Shown piece after piece: positions 45,401-53,012 of a stretch of DNA of 64,000 nt (the first letter of the stretch is position 1; every line of letters starts with the position of its first letter). The translations under genes and the position numbers were made by a program. The stretch comes from Flavobacterium aquidurense (lineage in GTDB: Bacteria > Bacteroidota > Bacteroidia > Flavobacteriales > Flavobacteriaceae): assembly GCA_900107365.1 (NCBI GenBank), contig FNPS01000005.1, positions 186,001 to 250,000 on the forward strand, written 5' to 3'. The notes under the pieces are model-generated. The model was not told the DNA's origin. It was given only the letters and a program-made list of their open reading frames with translations, and did not search any database.

Positions 45401-46141
45401 ATGCAAAAGATAATTTCGTATCCCATATCCGTAATTTACTATTTATGTTTTGGATTGTGTCTGGTTGTTTTTCACCCGATACAATGGATTTGCCTAAATG
45501 TTTTTGGCTATCAGGCTCATAAAATTAGTGTTGATTATTTGAATTTTTTCCTTTTAAGATGTACAAATCTTGTAGGAACACGATATACAATCGAAAATAG
45601 AGAGACAATTCCCACGGGAGTTCCTTTGATTTTCGTGTCGAATCACCAAAGCATGTACGATATCGTAGCAATGATTTGGTACTTTAGAAGATTTCATTGT
45701 AAATTTGTAAGTAAGAAGGAGTTAGGTAGCGGAATCCCGAGTGTGTCTTTTAATTTGCGCCACGGAGGATCAGTACTAATTGACCGTAAAGATCCTAAAC
45801 AAGCGATTCCGGTAATCAAAGGCTTGTCTGAATATATTGAAAAGAATAAAAGATCTGCAGTAATTTTTCCCGAAGGCACAAGAAGTAAAACGGGTAAACC
45901 AAAAGAATTTGCCCAAAGCGGTTTGAAAATTCTTTGTAAATATGCGCCATCAGCATATGTAGTGCCAGTAAGCATCAACAATTCATGGAAAATGGTGAAA
46001 TACGGGTTTTTCCCGGTTGGTTTAGGAAATCACCTTACCTTTACCGCACATAAAGCAATGGCTGTAAAAGATTATGATTTTGCCGAGTTAATGAGGTTGA
46101 CAGAAAAGGCAGTTGTTGAAGGAGTAAACGAGTATAAATAG
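45401..46141 (+). CDS. 1-acyl-sn-glycerol-3-phosphate acyltransferase (PlsC family), copy 2
   Basis: A 246-residue membrane acyltransferase. A hydrophobic N-terminus (about residues 5-30) precedes HX4D in VSNHQSMYDIVAM (about 84-96). The second motif is the standard FPEGTRSKTGKPKEF (about 165-179) and a third is VVPVSINNSW. This makes it the better candidate for the housekeeping PlsC than the gene at 1962-2717. It is 53 bp before an acyl-ACP desaturase gene on the same strand. Co-expression of the two would tie phospholipid assembly to acyl-chain unsaturation. Confidence 0.93.
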   Translation: MQKIISYPISVIYYLCFGLCLVVFHPIQWICLNVFGYQAHKISVDYLNFFLLRCTNLVGTRYTIENRETIPTGVPLIFVSNHQSMYDIVAMIWYFRRFHCKFVSKKELGSGIPSVSFNLRHGGSVLIDRKDPKQAIPVIKGLSEYIEKNKRSAVIFPEGTRSKTGKPKEFAQSGLKILCKYAPSAYVVPVSINNSWKMVKYGFFPVGLGNHLTFTAHKAMAVKDYDFAELMRLTEKAVVEGVNEYK

Positions 46142-46194
46142 ATTTTTGTTTTCAGAAATAAAACGGAAACACAAATCGCAATCTTAAATAAGTA

Positions 46195-47187
46195 ATGTCT
46201 ATAAAAAACATTAGATTAGAAGTAATGCAGTTTTTGGAAAAAAACGTGGATAGCTTCGTAGAACAGTATTTAATTCCAGTAGAAAAGATTTGGCAACCGT
46301 CAGATTTTTTGCCTAATTCTGAAGGTGATAACTTTTTTGAAGAGGTAAGAGAACTGCGTGAAATTGCTAAAGAATTACCATACGATTTTTGGGTAACGCT
46401 TGTTGGTGATACCATCACTGAAGAAGCTTTACCAACTTACGAATCATGGTTGATGGACGTTGAAGGAATAAATCAGATAGAAAATGGTGGAAACGGTTGG
46501 TCTAAATGGATTCGTCAATGGACTGGAGAAGAAAACCGCCACGGTGATTTACTAAATAAATACTTGTATTTGTCTGGTCGTGTTAATATGCGTGAAATCG
46601 AAATGACAACACAGCATTTAATCAACGACGGTTTTGATATTGGAACTGGATCTGACCCATACAAAAACTTTGTATACACTAGTTTCCAGGAATTAGCAAC
46701 GTATGTTTCGCACAATAGAGTAGCTCAAATGGCTAAGAAATTTGGCGATAACAAGTTGTCTAAAATGTGTAAAATGATTGCAGGTGACGAAATGCGTCAT
46801 CACCACGCTTATAGCGAATTTGTTACACGTATTTTTGCCGTTGATCCAAGCGAGATGATGTTGGCGTTTCAATACATGATGAAACAAAAAATCGTGATGC
46901 CGGCTCATTTCTTAAGAGAATCTGGTCAAAAGATCAGCTCTGCTTTCGAACAATTCTCTGACTCTGCACAACGTATCGGTGTTTACACTGCAAATGATTA
47001 TGTAGATATCATGCAGAAATTAATTGACAAATGGGAAATTGACAAAGTTTCTAATTTGACAGATGAAGCAGAAAAAGCACGTGACTACTTAATGAAATTA
47101 CCAGCTCGAATGGCAAGAATCTCTGAAAGATTAGTAATTCCTCAGGAATCTCACATTTTTAAATGGGTTGAACCTGCAAGACTTTAA
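46195..47187 (+). CDS. Acyl-[acyl-carrier-protein] desaturase, soluble ferritin-like type
   Basis: A 330-residue soluble di-iron desaturase that puts a double bond into acyl-ACP. The two iron-binding motifs are EENRHG (EExxH, about residues 110-115) and DEMRHHHAY (about 198-206). The order of helices and the phrase TYESWLMDVEGI fit the FA_desaturase_2 family also found in plants and actinobacteria. It requires oxygen and ferredoxin-type electrons. It follows the PlsC-type gene and is closed by a terminator, so a two-gene lipid unit is likely. Confidence 0.92.
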   Translation: MSIKNIRLEVMQFLEKNVDSFVEQYLIPVEKIWQPSDFLPNSEGDNFFEEVRELREIAKELPYDFWVTLVGDTITEEALPTYESWLMDVEGINQIENGGNGWSKWIRQWTGEENRHGDLLNKYLYLSGRVNMREIEMTTQHLINDGFDIGTGSDPYKNFVYTSFQELATYVSHNRVAQMAKKFGDNKLSKMCKMIAGDEMRHHHAYSEFVTRIFAVDPSEMMLAFQYMMKQKIVMPAHFLRESGQKISSAFEQFSDSAQRIGVYTANDYVDIMQKLIDKWEIDKVSNLTDEAEKARDYLMKLPARMARISERLVIPQESHIFKWVEPARL

Positions 47188-47273
47188 AAATTTTAGATTG
47201 CAGATTTTAGATTTTAGATCGTTGTAACGATTTTAAAATTGATTTTTGCAATTCATATTGATATTGAAAATAT

Positions 47274-47310
47274 TGTTGATTGTTGAAGTGTTAAGCTTTG
47301 ACAATCAACA
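47274..47310 (+). terminator. Rho-independent terminator after the desaturase gene
   Basis: TGTTGATTGT and ACAATCAACA pair perfectly over 10 bp with a 17-base loop, followed by TTTTTATTT. Confidence 0.75.
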
Positions 47311-47383
47311 TTTTTATTTAAAATAGAAAAAGATCACTGTTAATCCGTTCAATCCGCGTGCTATTCTCAATACAAATACAACT

Positions 47384-48037
47384 ATGAATAATTCAGAATT
47401 AATAAATACAACAATTGCATTCGTAAAAGAAAAACTAAACGATGCCGAAGGCGGACACGATTGGTTTCATATCGAACGTGTTTATAAAAATGCTCTATTA
47501 ATTGCAAAAGATACTGATTGCGATTTGGTTGTGGTGCAACTTGGTGCTTTACTTCACGATATTGCAGACAGTAAATTTCATAATGGAGATGAAACCATCG
47601 GGCCAAAAACGGCAAGATTATTTTTGGAATCAGAGAATGTTTCTGAAGATACCATTCAGCATGTGGTAAGCATCATCGAAAACATCTCTTATAAAGGCGG
47701 AAATTTCGAAAAGAACTTCTCTTCTATAGAATTGGATATCGTTCAGGATGCGGATCGTTTAGACGCGATAGGAGCAATTGGAGTAGCAAGAGCGTTCAAT
47801 TATGGCGGATTTAAAAATCGTGCCTTACATGACCCTGAAATTGCGCCTATAACAAATATGAGCAAAGAAGAATATAAAAAGAATAATGCACCAACAATAA
47901 ATCACTTCTACGAAAAGCTGTTACTCTTAAAAGATAAAATGAATACGGAAACGGGAAAACAAATTGCTGCTGAAAGACATAAATTTATGGAAACGTTTCT
48001 GGCGCAGTTTTATGCAGAGTGGGAGGGAGTTAAATAG
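47384..48037 (+). CDS. HD domain phosphohydrolase
   Basis: A 217-residue cytoplasmic metal-dependent phosphohydrolase. The metal ligands appear in GGHDWFHIERV (about residues 23-33), LGALLHDIADSKF (HD at about 57-58) and VQDADRLDAIGAIGVARAF (about 121-139). This layout is that of the YedJ/uncharacterised HD hydrolase group, in which nucleotide or phosphoester substrates are suspected. It is a single-gene unit. A repeat-rich spacer follows it. Confidence 0.88.
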   Translation: MNNSELINTTIAFVKEKLNDAEGGHDWFHIERVYKNALLIAKDTDCDLVVVQLGALLHDIADSKFHNGDETIGPKTARLFLESENVSEDTIQHVVSIIENISYKGGNFEKNFSSIELDIVQDADRLDAIGAIGVARAFNYGGFKNRALHDPEIAPITNMSKEEYKKNNAPTINHFYEKLLLLKDKMNTETGKQIAAERHKFMETFLAQFYAEWEGVK

Positions 48038-48100
48038 TTTTCAGTCTCAGTGACAGTTTTCAGTTTCGAATAAAAGCTGGACCCGATTATTAAGTATTTA

Positions 48101-48433
48101 TTCCACAGAGATTCGCCAAGAAACACAAAGCTTCACAAAGAAAATGTAAATCTCTGTGAAGCTTTGTGTTTTTTACTCTGTGTATTTCTGTGAAATTACT
48201 TTTCTATAGATTTTTATTCCGCAGAGATTCGCCAAGAAAGCACAAAGCTTCACAAAGAAATTTAAATCTCTGTGAAGCTTTGCGCTTTTTCTCTCTGTGT
48301 ATCTCTGTGAAATTGCTTTTCTATAGATTTTTATTCCGCAGAGATTCGCCAGGAAAACACAAAGCTTCACAAAGAAATTTAAATCTTCGTGAAGCTCTAG
48401 CTTTTTTTACCCTGTGTATCTCTGTGAAATTGT
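48101..48433. repeat. Three tandem copies of a 116-117-bp palindromic element
   Basis: Units begin at 48101, 48217 and 48334 with TTCC(A/G)CAGAGATTCGCCA. Each contains CACAAAGCTTCACAAAG, then its reverse TCTGTGAAGCTTTG, and closes with TCTGTGAAATT, so each is a hairpin about 100 bp long. Units two and three are the most alike, but the third has mutations in its right arm (AAGCTCTAGC). A 93-codon frame through the array is a by-product of the repeat. The rest of the 48038-48481 spacer holds no gene. Confidence 0.92.
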
Positions 48434-48481
48434 CTCCAAAAACTTAGCACCTTAGAACCTCAGTACCTCAGCACCTTTCCT

Positions 48482-48604
48482 CTACGAACACCCACAATTC
48501 CCATCGCCGCAATCCTTTTTCTTTTTCGATTTCCAAAAGAACTTTTTGATCAAAAAAGCAACCGCAATAAGTAATATTCCAAAGGCAATAATTTCTTGTA
48601 TCAT
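48482..48604 (-). CDS. FeoB-associated Cys-rich membrane protein
   Basis: A 40-residue protein reading MIQEIIAFGILLIAVAFLIK, then KFFWKSKKKK and DCGDGNCGCS. It has one membrane helix (about residues 4-20), a Lys-rich cytoplasmic patch and a terminal CGDGNCGC cluster. This is the pattern of the small FeoB-associated Cys-rich membrane proteins. It starts 6 bp after the feoB stop codon and ends the feoA-feoB unit. It may bind ferrous iron or tune FeoB; this is inferred. It is short and easily missed. Confidence 0.88.
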   Translation of the reverse strand: MIQEIIAFGILLIAVAFLIKKFFWKSKKKKDCGDGNCGCS

Positions 48605-48610
48605 GGCCGT

Positions 48611-50710
48611 TTATTTTAAAAGTTGATAAGCAAACAATGCAACAAAATAAGCTAAACCGCTCATTAAGAACAATTGCATTGCCGGCCATTTCCACGAATT
48701 GGTTTCTTTTTTGGTAATCGCTAGTGTACTGGCGCATTGCATTGCGAAGGCGTAAAATAGTAATAGCGAAATTCCAGAAGCAAAATTAAAAATTTTCTCA
48801 CCCGTTTCCGGATTTACTTCTTTTTGCATTTTGCTTTTAATGGTTGCTTCATTATCACTGTCACCAACGCTATAAATCGTAGCTAAAGTTCCAACAAAAA
48901 CCTCACGCGCGGCAAACGAACTGATTATTGCAATTCCGATTTTCCAATCGTAACCAAGCGGAGAAATGGCAGGTTCGATGGCTTTACCCATAATCCCGAT
49001 ATAAGAGTTCTCTAATTTTTGAGAAGCGACTTCGTTTTCAAACTGAACTTCGTTTAAAGTTGTATTGGCAAATCGTTCTTTTACGATAGTTTCGGCTTCA
49101 TTAAAATCTCTTCCCGGTCCAAACGAAGCTAAAAACCATAAAATCACAGATATTGCTAAGATAATTTTACCCGCACCAACGACAAATGCTTTGGTTTTCT
49201 CTACAACATTAATTCCGACATTCTTTAAAAGCGGCATTTTGTAGCTCGGCATTTCGACTACGAAATAGGTTTTAGAATTGAATTTCAGAATTTTATTTAA
49301 GATATAAGCAGATAAAATGGCGGTTCCAAATCCTAGCAAATAAAGCAACATGAGCGATAATCCCTGTAAATTTAGAATTCCCAAAACACGCTGATCCGGA
49401 ATTACCAACGAAATAATAATCGTATAAACCGGTAGCCTTGCAGAACAAGTCGTAAAAGGCGTTACTAAAATAGTAATTAAGCGTTCTTTCCAGTTTTCAA
49501 TATTTCGGGTTGCCATAATGGCCGGAATAGCACAGGCTGTTCCTGAAATTAAAGGCACAACACTTTTTCCGGAAAGCCCGAATTTGCGCATGATTTTATC
49601 CATCAAAAATACAACCCGGCTCATATATCCGCTTTCTTCCAAAATGGAAATAAATAGAAACAAAAAGGCAATTTGTGGAATGAAAATCAAAATCCCGCCA
49701 ATTCCGGGAATAATCCCCTGCGAAAGCAAATCGGTTAAAATACCGCTTGGCAATTCGGATGCTGCCCAGCTGCTCAATGAAGCAAATGTGCTGTCGATGA
49801 AATCCATAGGGATTGTTGACCAACTAAAAATCGATTGGAAAATAACAAATAAAATGGCTAAGAAAATGACATAACCCCAAAACTTGTGTGTTAACACACG
49901 ATCAAGTTTGGCTCGAATGTCTTTTGCCATCGATTCGTCAACCTGTAAACCTTCTTTCAAAACATCATTGATAAATTGATATCTTTTGATGGTTTCTTTT
50001 TGCTGTAAGCGCTTTAATTCTGAATGTGATTTGGTAAAAGTGCTTCGGATTTCATTACGCTCAAGATTCAAAAAATTTACATCCTGCGTAATAACCAGCC
50101 ACAATTTGTATAAAAGTTGATTCGGAAAAGCATGTTGCAGTTTTGCAAAATATTCAGCATCAATTACAGAAGCATTTAAACAAGGTTCATGCGGAATCGT
50201 TTTGTATGAAACGATTAGCTCTTTTAGTTCCTCTATTCCATGACCTTTACGAGAACTTACTAAAGCAATTTTGGTTTTTAGTTTTTCTTCTAAATACGGA
50301 ATATTAAGTGTGATTCCTTTACTTTCCATACGATCAGACATATTAATGACTAAAATCGTCGGAATTTCAAGGTCTTTTATTTGTGTGTAAATTAGTAGAT
50401 TTCGTTTCAGATTTTCAACATCCGTTACCACTACCGCAACATCGGGATATAATTTGTCGTTTTTATTAAGCAAAAGTTCAATAACCACACTTTCGTCCAT
50501 TGAACTGGCATTCAAACTGTACGTTCCCGGTAAATCAAGAATGTTAGCTTTAATGTTATGAGGAAGTTTACAGAAACCAATTTTTTTCTCAACCGTAATT
50601 CCGGGATAATTCCCAACTTGCTGATTTAAACCCGTAAGCTGATTAAAGACGGAAGTTTTTCCTGTATTAGGATTCCCGATAAGGGCAACATTTATATTTT
50701 GAATGCTCAT
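48611..50710 (-). CDS. feoB: Ferrous iron transport protein B
   Basis: A 699-residue inner-membrane Fe(II) transporter with an N-terminal G domain. G1 is GNPNTGKTSVFNQLTG (about residues 12-27), G3 is DLPGTYS and G4 is NMSD. A helical GDI-like linker (about 165-275) and two gate regions follow, with GIIPGIGGILIFIPQIA, SGKSVVPLISGTACAIPAIMATR, TILVTPFTTCSARLPVY and the final FAAREVFVGTLATIY. The Cys-containing pore segments (SGTACA, TTCSA) are intact. It overlaps feoA by 1 bp and is followed by a Cys-rich peptide gene. Fe(II) uptake would serve the haem pathway encoded nearby. Confidence 0.97.
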   Translation of the reverse strand: MSIQNINVALIGNPNTGKTSVFNQLTGLNQQVGNYPGITVEKKIGFCKLPHNIKANILDLPGTYSLNASSMDESVVIELLLNKNDKLYPDVAVVVTDVENLKRNLLIYTQIKDLEIPTILVINMSDRMESKGITLNIPYLEEKLKTKIALVSSRKGHGIEELKELIVSYKTIPHEPCLNASVIDAEYFAKLQHAFPNQLLYKLWLVITQDVNFLNLERNEIRSTFTKSHSELKRLQQKETIKRYQFINDVLKEGLQVDESMAKDIRAKLDRVLTHKFWGYVIFLAILFVIFQSIFSWSTIPMDFIDSTFASLSSWAASELPSGILTDLLSQGIIPGIGGILIFIPQIAFLFLFISILEESGYMSRVVFLMDKIMRKFGLSGKSVVPLISGTACAIPAIMATRNIENWKERLITILVTPFTTCSARLPVYTIIISLVIPDQRVLGILNLQGLSLMLLYLLGFGTAILSAYILNKILKFNSKTYFVVEMPSYKMPLLKNVGINVVEKTKAFVVGAGKIILAISVILWFLASFGPGRDFNEAETIVKERFANTTLNEVQFENEVASQKLENSYIGIMGKAIEPAISPLGYDWKIGIAIISSFAAREVFVGTLATIYSVGDSDNEATIKSKMQKEVNPETGEKIFNFASGISLLLFYAFAMQCASTLAITKKETNSWKWPAMQLFLMSGLAYFVALFAYQLLK

Positions 50711-50949
50711 TACAAATTGGTTTTGATAAGTTCAACTTCAATTTCACGAGCAGTTTCTATACGAATCGCCACATGGGAGCCATTAATGTCTAAATATAAA
50801 GGATCTCCAAAAGGAGCAATTTGAAGTAATTCGACCAAGCTGCCCGGCAAACAACCCATTTCTAATAACTTTAGAGGAATAAGATCGATATCAAAATCTT
50901 TGATAATGGCTTTTTCGCCTTTTTTCAGGGTATGAATTGTATTTTGCAA
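50710..50949 (-). CDS. feoA: Ferrous iron transport protein A
   Basis: A 79-residue cytoplasmic protein with the SH3-like FeoA fold: LEMGCLPGSLVELLQIAPFGDPLYLDINGSHVAIR (about residues 30-64). This is the pattern seen in FeoA and in the C-terminus of DtxR proteins. It overlaps feoB by 1 bp, and a consensus promoter lies 26 bp upstream. It is needed for full FeoB activity in studied bacteria. Confidence 0.94.
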   Translation of the reverse strand: MQNTIHTLKKGEKAIIKDFDIDLIPLKLLEMGCLPGSLVELLQIAPFGDPLYLDINGSHVAIRIETAREIEVELIKTNL

Positions 50950-50953
50950 GCTT

Positions 50954-50974
50954 ATTTAGATTGAATTTAGATTG
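50954..50974 (-). promoter_or_regulatory. Direct repeat at the feoAB transcription start (candidate iron operator)
   Basis: ATTTAGATTG occurs twice with an 11-bp period (50954-50963 and 50965-50974), one helical turn apart. It sits directly downstream of the -7 box, where a repressor would block initiation. An iron regulator (Fur or DtxR type) is a natural candidate, but the sequence does not match the usual Fur box. Confidence 0.4.
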
Positions 50975-51003
50975 CAAAAATAGGTAATAATTCTTTATTT
51001 CAA
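50975..51003 (-). promoter_or_regulatory. Promoter of feoA-feoB
   Basis: On the minus strand TTG (51003-51001), 18 bp, then TATTTTTG (50982-50975). This is an exact consensus promoter 26 bp before feoA. Confidence 0.75.
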
Positions 51004-51053
51004 GGCAATTAACCGCTTTGATTCTCCCAAAATTTACTTAAATAAGCCAAATT

Positions 51054-51719
51054 TTACTCTTGCGATAAGAAATTGATGTCTTCTATAAGTCGTTTGATTT
51101 CTTCTTTGTTTGTTCCGTCATAAAATCCGCGAACACGACGTTTTTGATCCACCAAAACAAAATTCTCCGTATGAACCATGTCGTACAATTGATCAGGACG
51201 ACCTAATTTAACGGCTAAGTATGATTTTCTGGCCATGGTGTAAATCTCTTTTTTATCGCCGGTAACCAAATTCCACTTGCTGTCCACAACATGATGTTTT
51301 ATAGCGTAAGCTTTTAGAACCGGAATACTGTCAACTTCAGGAAAAACAGTGTGAGATAGTAACATTACTTTCGGATTGTTTAAAACTGCCTTTTGAACAT
51401 CTTCAAGATTAGTCGTCATTTTTGGACAAATTGATCCACAAGTGGTGAAGAAAAAGTCGGCTACATAAATTTTTCCTTCATAGTTTTTTTGAGTAATCGT
51501 ATCGCCATTCTGATTTACAAAAGAAAAGTCAGCAATGGTGTGGTATTTACTTTTGTATTGAATCGTACTGTCAACCAATTCAGGATTTACGTCAGCCGGA
51601 TTGTAAATAGGTAATGTTTTTTGTGGCTTTAAAGCCGAATAAAAAAGGGATATAGTAACTACCGAAAACACAATTAAAACAATAAAAAATTTGCGGTATT
51701 TGTATAGTAAAGATTTCAT
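51054..51719 (-). CDS. SCO1/SenC family copper-binding protein
   Basis: A 221-residue membrane-anchored thioredoxin-fold protein with one N-terminal helix (about residues 9-28). The copper site is intact: FFTTCGSICPKM (C-x3-C, about residues 88-92) plus a His in the DMVHTENFVLVDQ segment near residue 180. SCO proteins help build the CuA centre of cytochrome oxidase, or carry copper. The start MKSLLYKYRKFF is chosen because a TATTTTTG box at 51742-51735 overlaps the earlier possible start at 51737. Confidence 0.9.
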   Translation of the reverse strand: MKSLLYKYRKFFIVLIVFSVVTISLFYSALKPQKTLPIYNPADVNPELVDSTIQYKSKYHTIADFSFVNQNGDTITQKNYEGKIYVADFFFTTCGSICPKMTTNLEDVQKAVLNNPKVMLLSHTVFPEVDSIPVLKAYAIKHHVVDSKWNLVTGDKKEIYTMARKSYLAVKLGRPDQLYDMVHTENFVLVDQKRRVRGFYDGTNKEEIKRLIEDINFLSQE

Positions 51720-51734
51720 AAACAAAATTTGGCG

Positions 51735-51742
51735 CAAAAATA
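51735..51742 (-). promoter_or_regulatory. -7 box (TATTTTTG) of the SCO1-like gene
   Basis: Lies 15 bp upstream of the chosen ATG (51719) and covers the alternative ATG, so it decides the start. No TTG at the optimal distance. Confidence 0.5.
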
Positions 51743-51802
51743 CGAAAAGGAGTTTTTAAAAAGCTAATTCTGTATTTCTTTTAACAGGATATAAAGGTTT
51801 TA

Positions 51803-51882
51803 ACCGCCACGACCCGAGTGATAGCAAAGGGGCGAAGCAATTCACGAATTATTATCATTTTAATTCGTGAATTGGTGGCGGT
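51803..51882. repeat. Palindrome with an interrupted left arm
   Basis: The right arm AATTCGTGAATTGGTGGCGGT is a perfect match for ACCGCCAC plus AATTCACGAATT on the left. The left copy is split by a 28-bp GC-richer insertion (51811-51838). The outer ACCGCCAC after a T-run resembles the other palindromes in the window. Confidence 0.8.
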
Positions 51883-51887
51883 GAAAT

Positions 51888-52874
51888 TTAATTTTTAGTC
51901 TTTTTAATCGATTTGTTTACCAGATACAATCCAAGCAAAGTTACGGCTGCGCCAATTGCAATTGCCTGCGTAAGCGTTTCACCAAAAATGAATGATCCTA
52001 AAACCATTGCCACAATCGGATTTATATAAACATAAATGCTGCTGATTTCTGTTGGAAGATGTTGTAACGTATAAATAAAAGCGATAAAAGTTAAGACTGA
52101 ACCGATAATGATTAAATAGGCAATTGCTCCCCAGGAATTTAACGAGATTTCACTCAAAGGAATATTGGTTCCTGCAGCTTCTGTAATTCCAAATAAAAGC
52201 ACACTCGAAATTAACATCTGTAATCCTAAACTAAAATACGGATTAAAGCTTGAGGCTTTTTTCTTGGTTTCCAAAATTCCGAAAGCCCAGGTTATAGTAG
52301 AAGCGACCATTAAAATGATGCCGAATTGAAAGTCAGGATTTAAAAAATCAGATAGATAATCGAAGAAAATAATGCAGATTCCGCCAAAACTAATCAGGAT
52401 TCCCAATAAAGCGACTCTGGCGATTTTTATACCATTAAAAAAATTGATAATAATAATCCAAATAGGGAAGAGTGCACTAATGATTGCTCCCAGTCCGCTG
52501 CTGATAAATTTTACTCCCCAGGTACTTAAGCCGTTGCTTAAAGCAAAATTCAAAACAGCTAAAATCACAATTGTTTTCCATTGTTTCCCTTTTGGCCAAG
52601 GCTCTTTTTTAATTAAAAAATAACCAACATAAAGCAAGCCACCCAAAAACTGACGAATAGTGGCTACCTGAAGTCCGGGCATATGTCTAACGGCTTCTTT
52701 TGAAGCCAGCCAGGTGGTTCCCCAAAAAAAACTTACCCAGCATAAAGCCAAAATTGGAAATCCTATCACTTCAATTTTTCCTGAAAAGGCATTCTGAATT
52801 TTTGCTCTCACTTTTATATTTTTCTTTCGACAAATATTCCAAAAACAATTCCAAATATTTCCGAAAAACCGCAC
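51888..52874 (-). CDS. EamA/DMT family transporter
   Basis: A 328-residue inner-membrane protein with ten predicted helices in two EamA halves. The first starts at about residue 38 (ALCWVSFFWGTTWLASKEAV) and the second at about 180 (GIILMVASTITWAFGILETKK). Both have the usual loop YVGYFLIK / YTLQHLPTEISSIYVYINPIVA. The substrate is unknown; the family includes amino-acid and metabolite exporters. The first about 20 residues (MRFFGNIWNCFWNICRKKN) look unlike a normal start, and a GTG at 52811 would give 307 residues. It ends next to the palindrome. Confidence 0.88.
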   Translation of the reverse strand: MRFFGNIWNCFWNICRKKNIKVRAKIQNAFSGKIEVIGFPILALCWVSFFWGTTWLASKEAVRHMPGLQVATIRQFLGGLLYVGYFLIKKEPWPKGKQWKTIVILAVLNFALSNGLSTWGVKFISSGLGAIISALFPIWIIIINFFNGIKIARVALLGILISFGGICIIFFDYLSDFLNPDFQFGIILMVASTITWAFGILETKKKASSFNPYFSLGLQMLISSVLLFGITEAAGTNIPLSEISLNSWGAIAYLIIIGSVLTFIAFIYTLQHLPTEISSIYVYINPIVAMVLGSFIFGETLTQAIAIGAAVTLLGLYLVNKSIKKTKN

Positions 52875-52978
52875 ATAATATTCATGAAACTTTTAGTTCA
52901 AATCTATTCGAAAATTGAATGTAAATCCTGAAAGTAATTTATTGGTAAATTTTAACATAGTAATCAAAATAATAACAA

Positions 52979-52986
52979 TATGTTTG
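52979..52986 (+). promoter_or_regulatory. -7 box (TATGTTTG) of the M13 peptidase gene
   Basis: Matches TAnnTTTG 26 bp before the ATG. No TTG at the optimal distance was found. Confidence 0.5.
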
Positions 52987-53012
52987 TGTATATACTAAAA
53001 CTATAAAGAAAA

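Noticed and set aside
48101..48433. CRISPR-like array
   Set aside because: Units are 116-117 bp, repeats and spacers cannot be separated, and no cas gene is near.
48166..48447. 93-codon frame with internal protein repeats
   Set aside because: It is a translation of the triplicated palindromic DNA element; the opposite strand gives a similar false frame.
51720..51737. Earlier start of the SCO1-like gene
   Set aside because: It overlaps the predicted -7 box, so it would not be transcribed from that promoter.
52811..52874. Firm choice of a shorter GTG start for the EamA transporter
   Set aside because: The first residues look odd, but no promoter or family evidence settles it, so the longer ATG frame was kept with a note.
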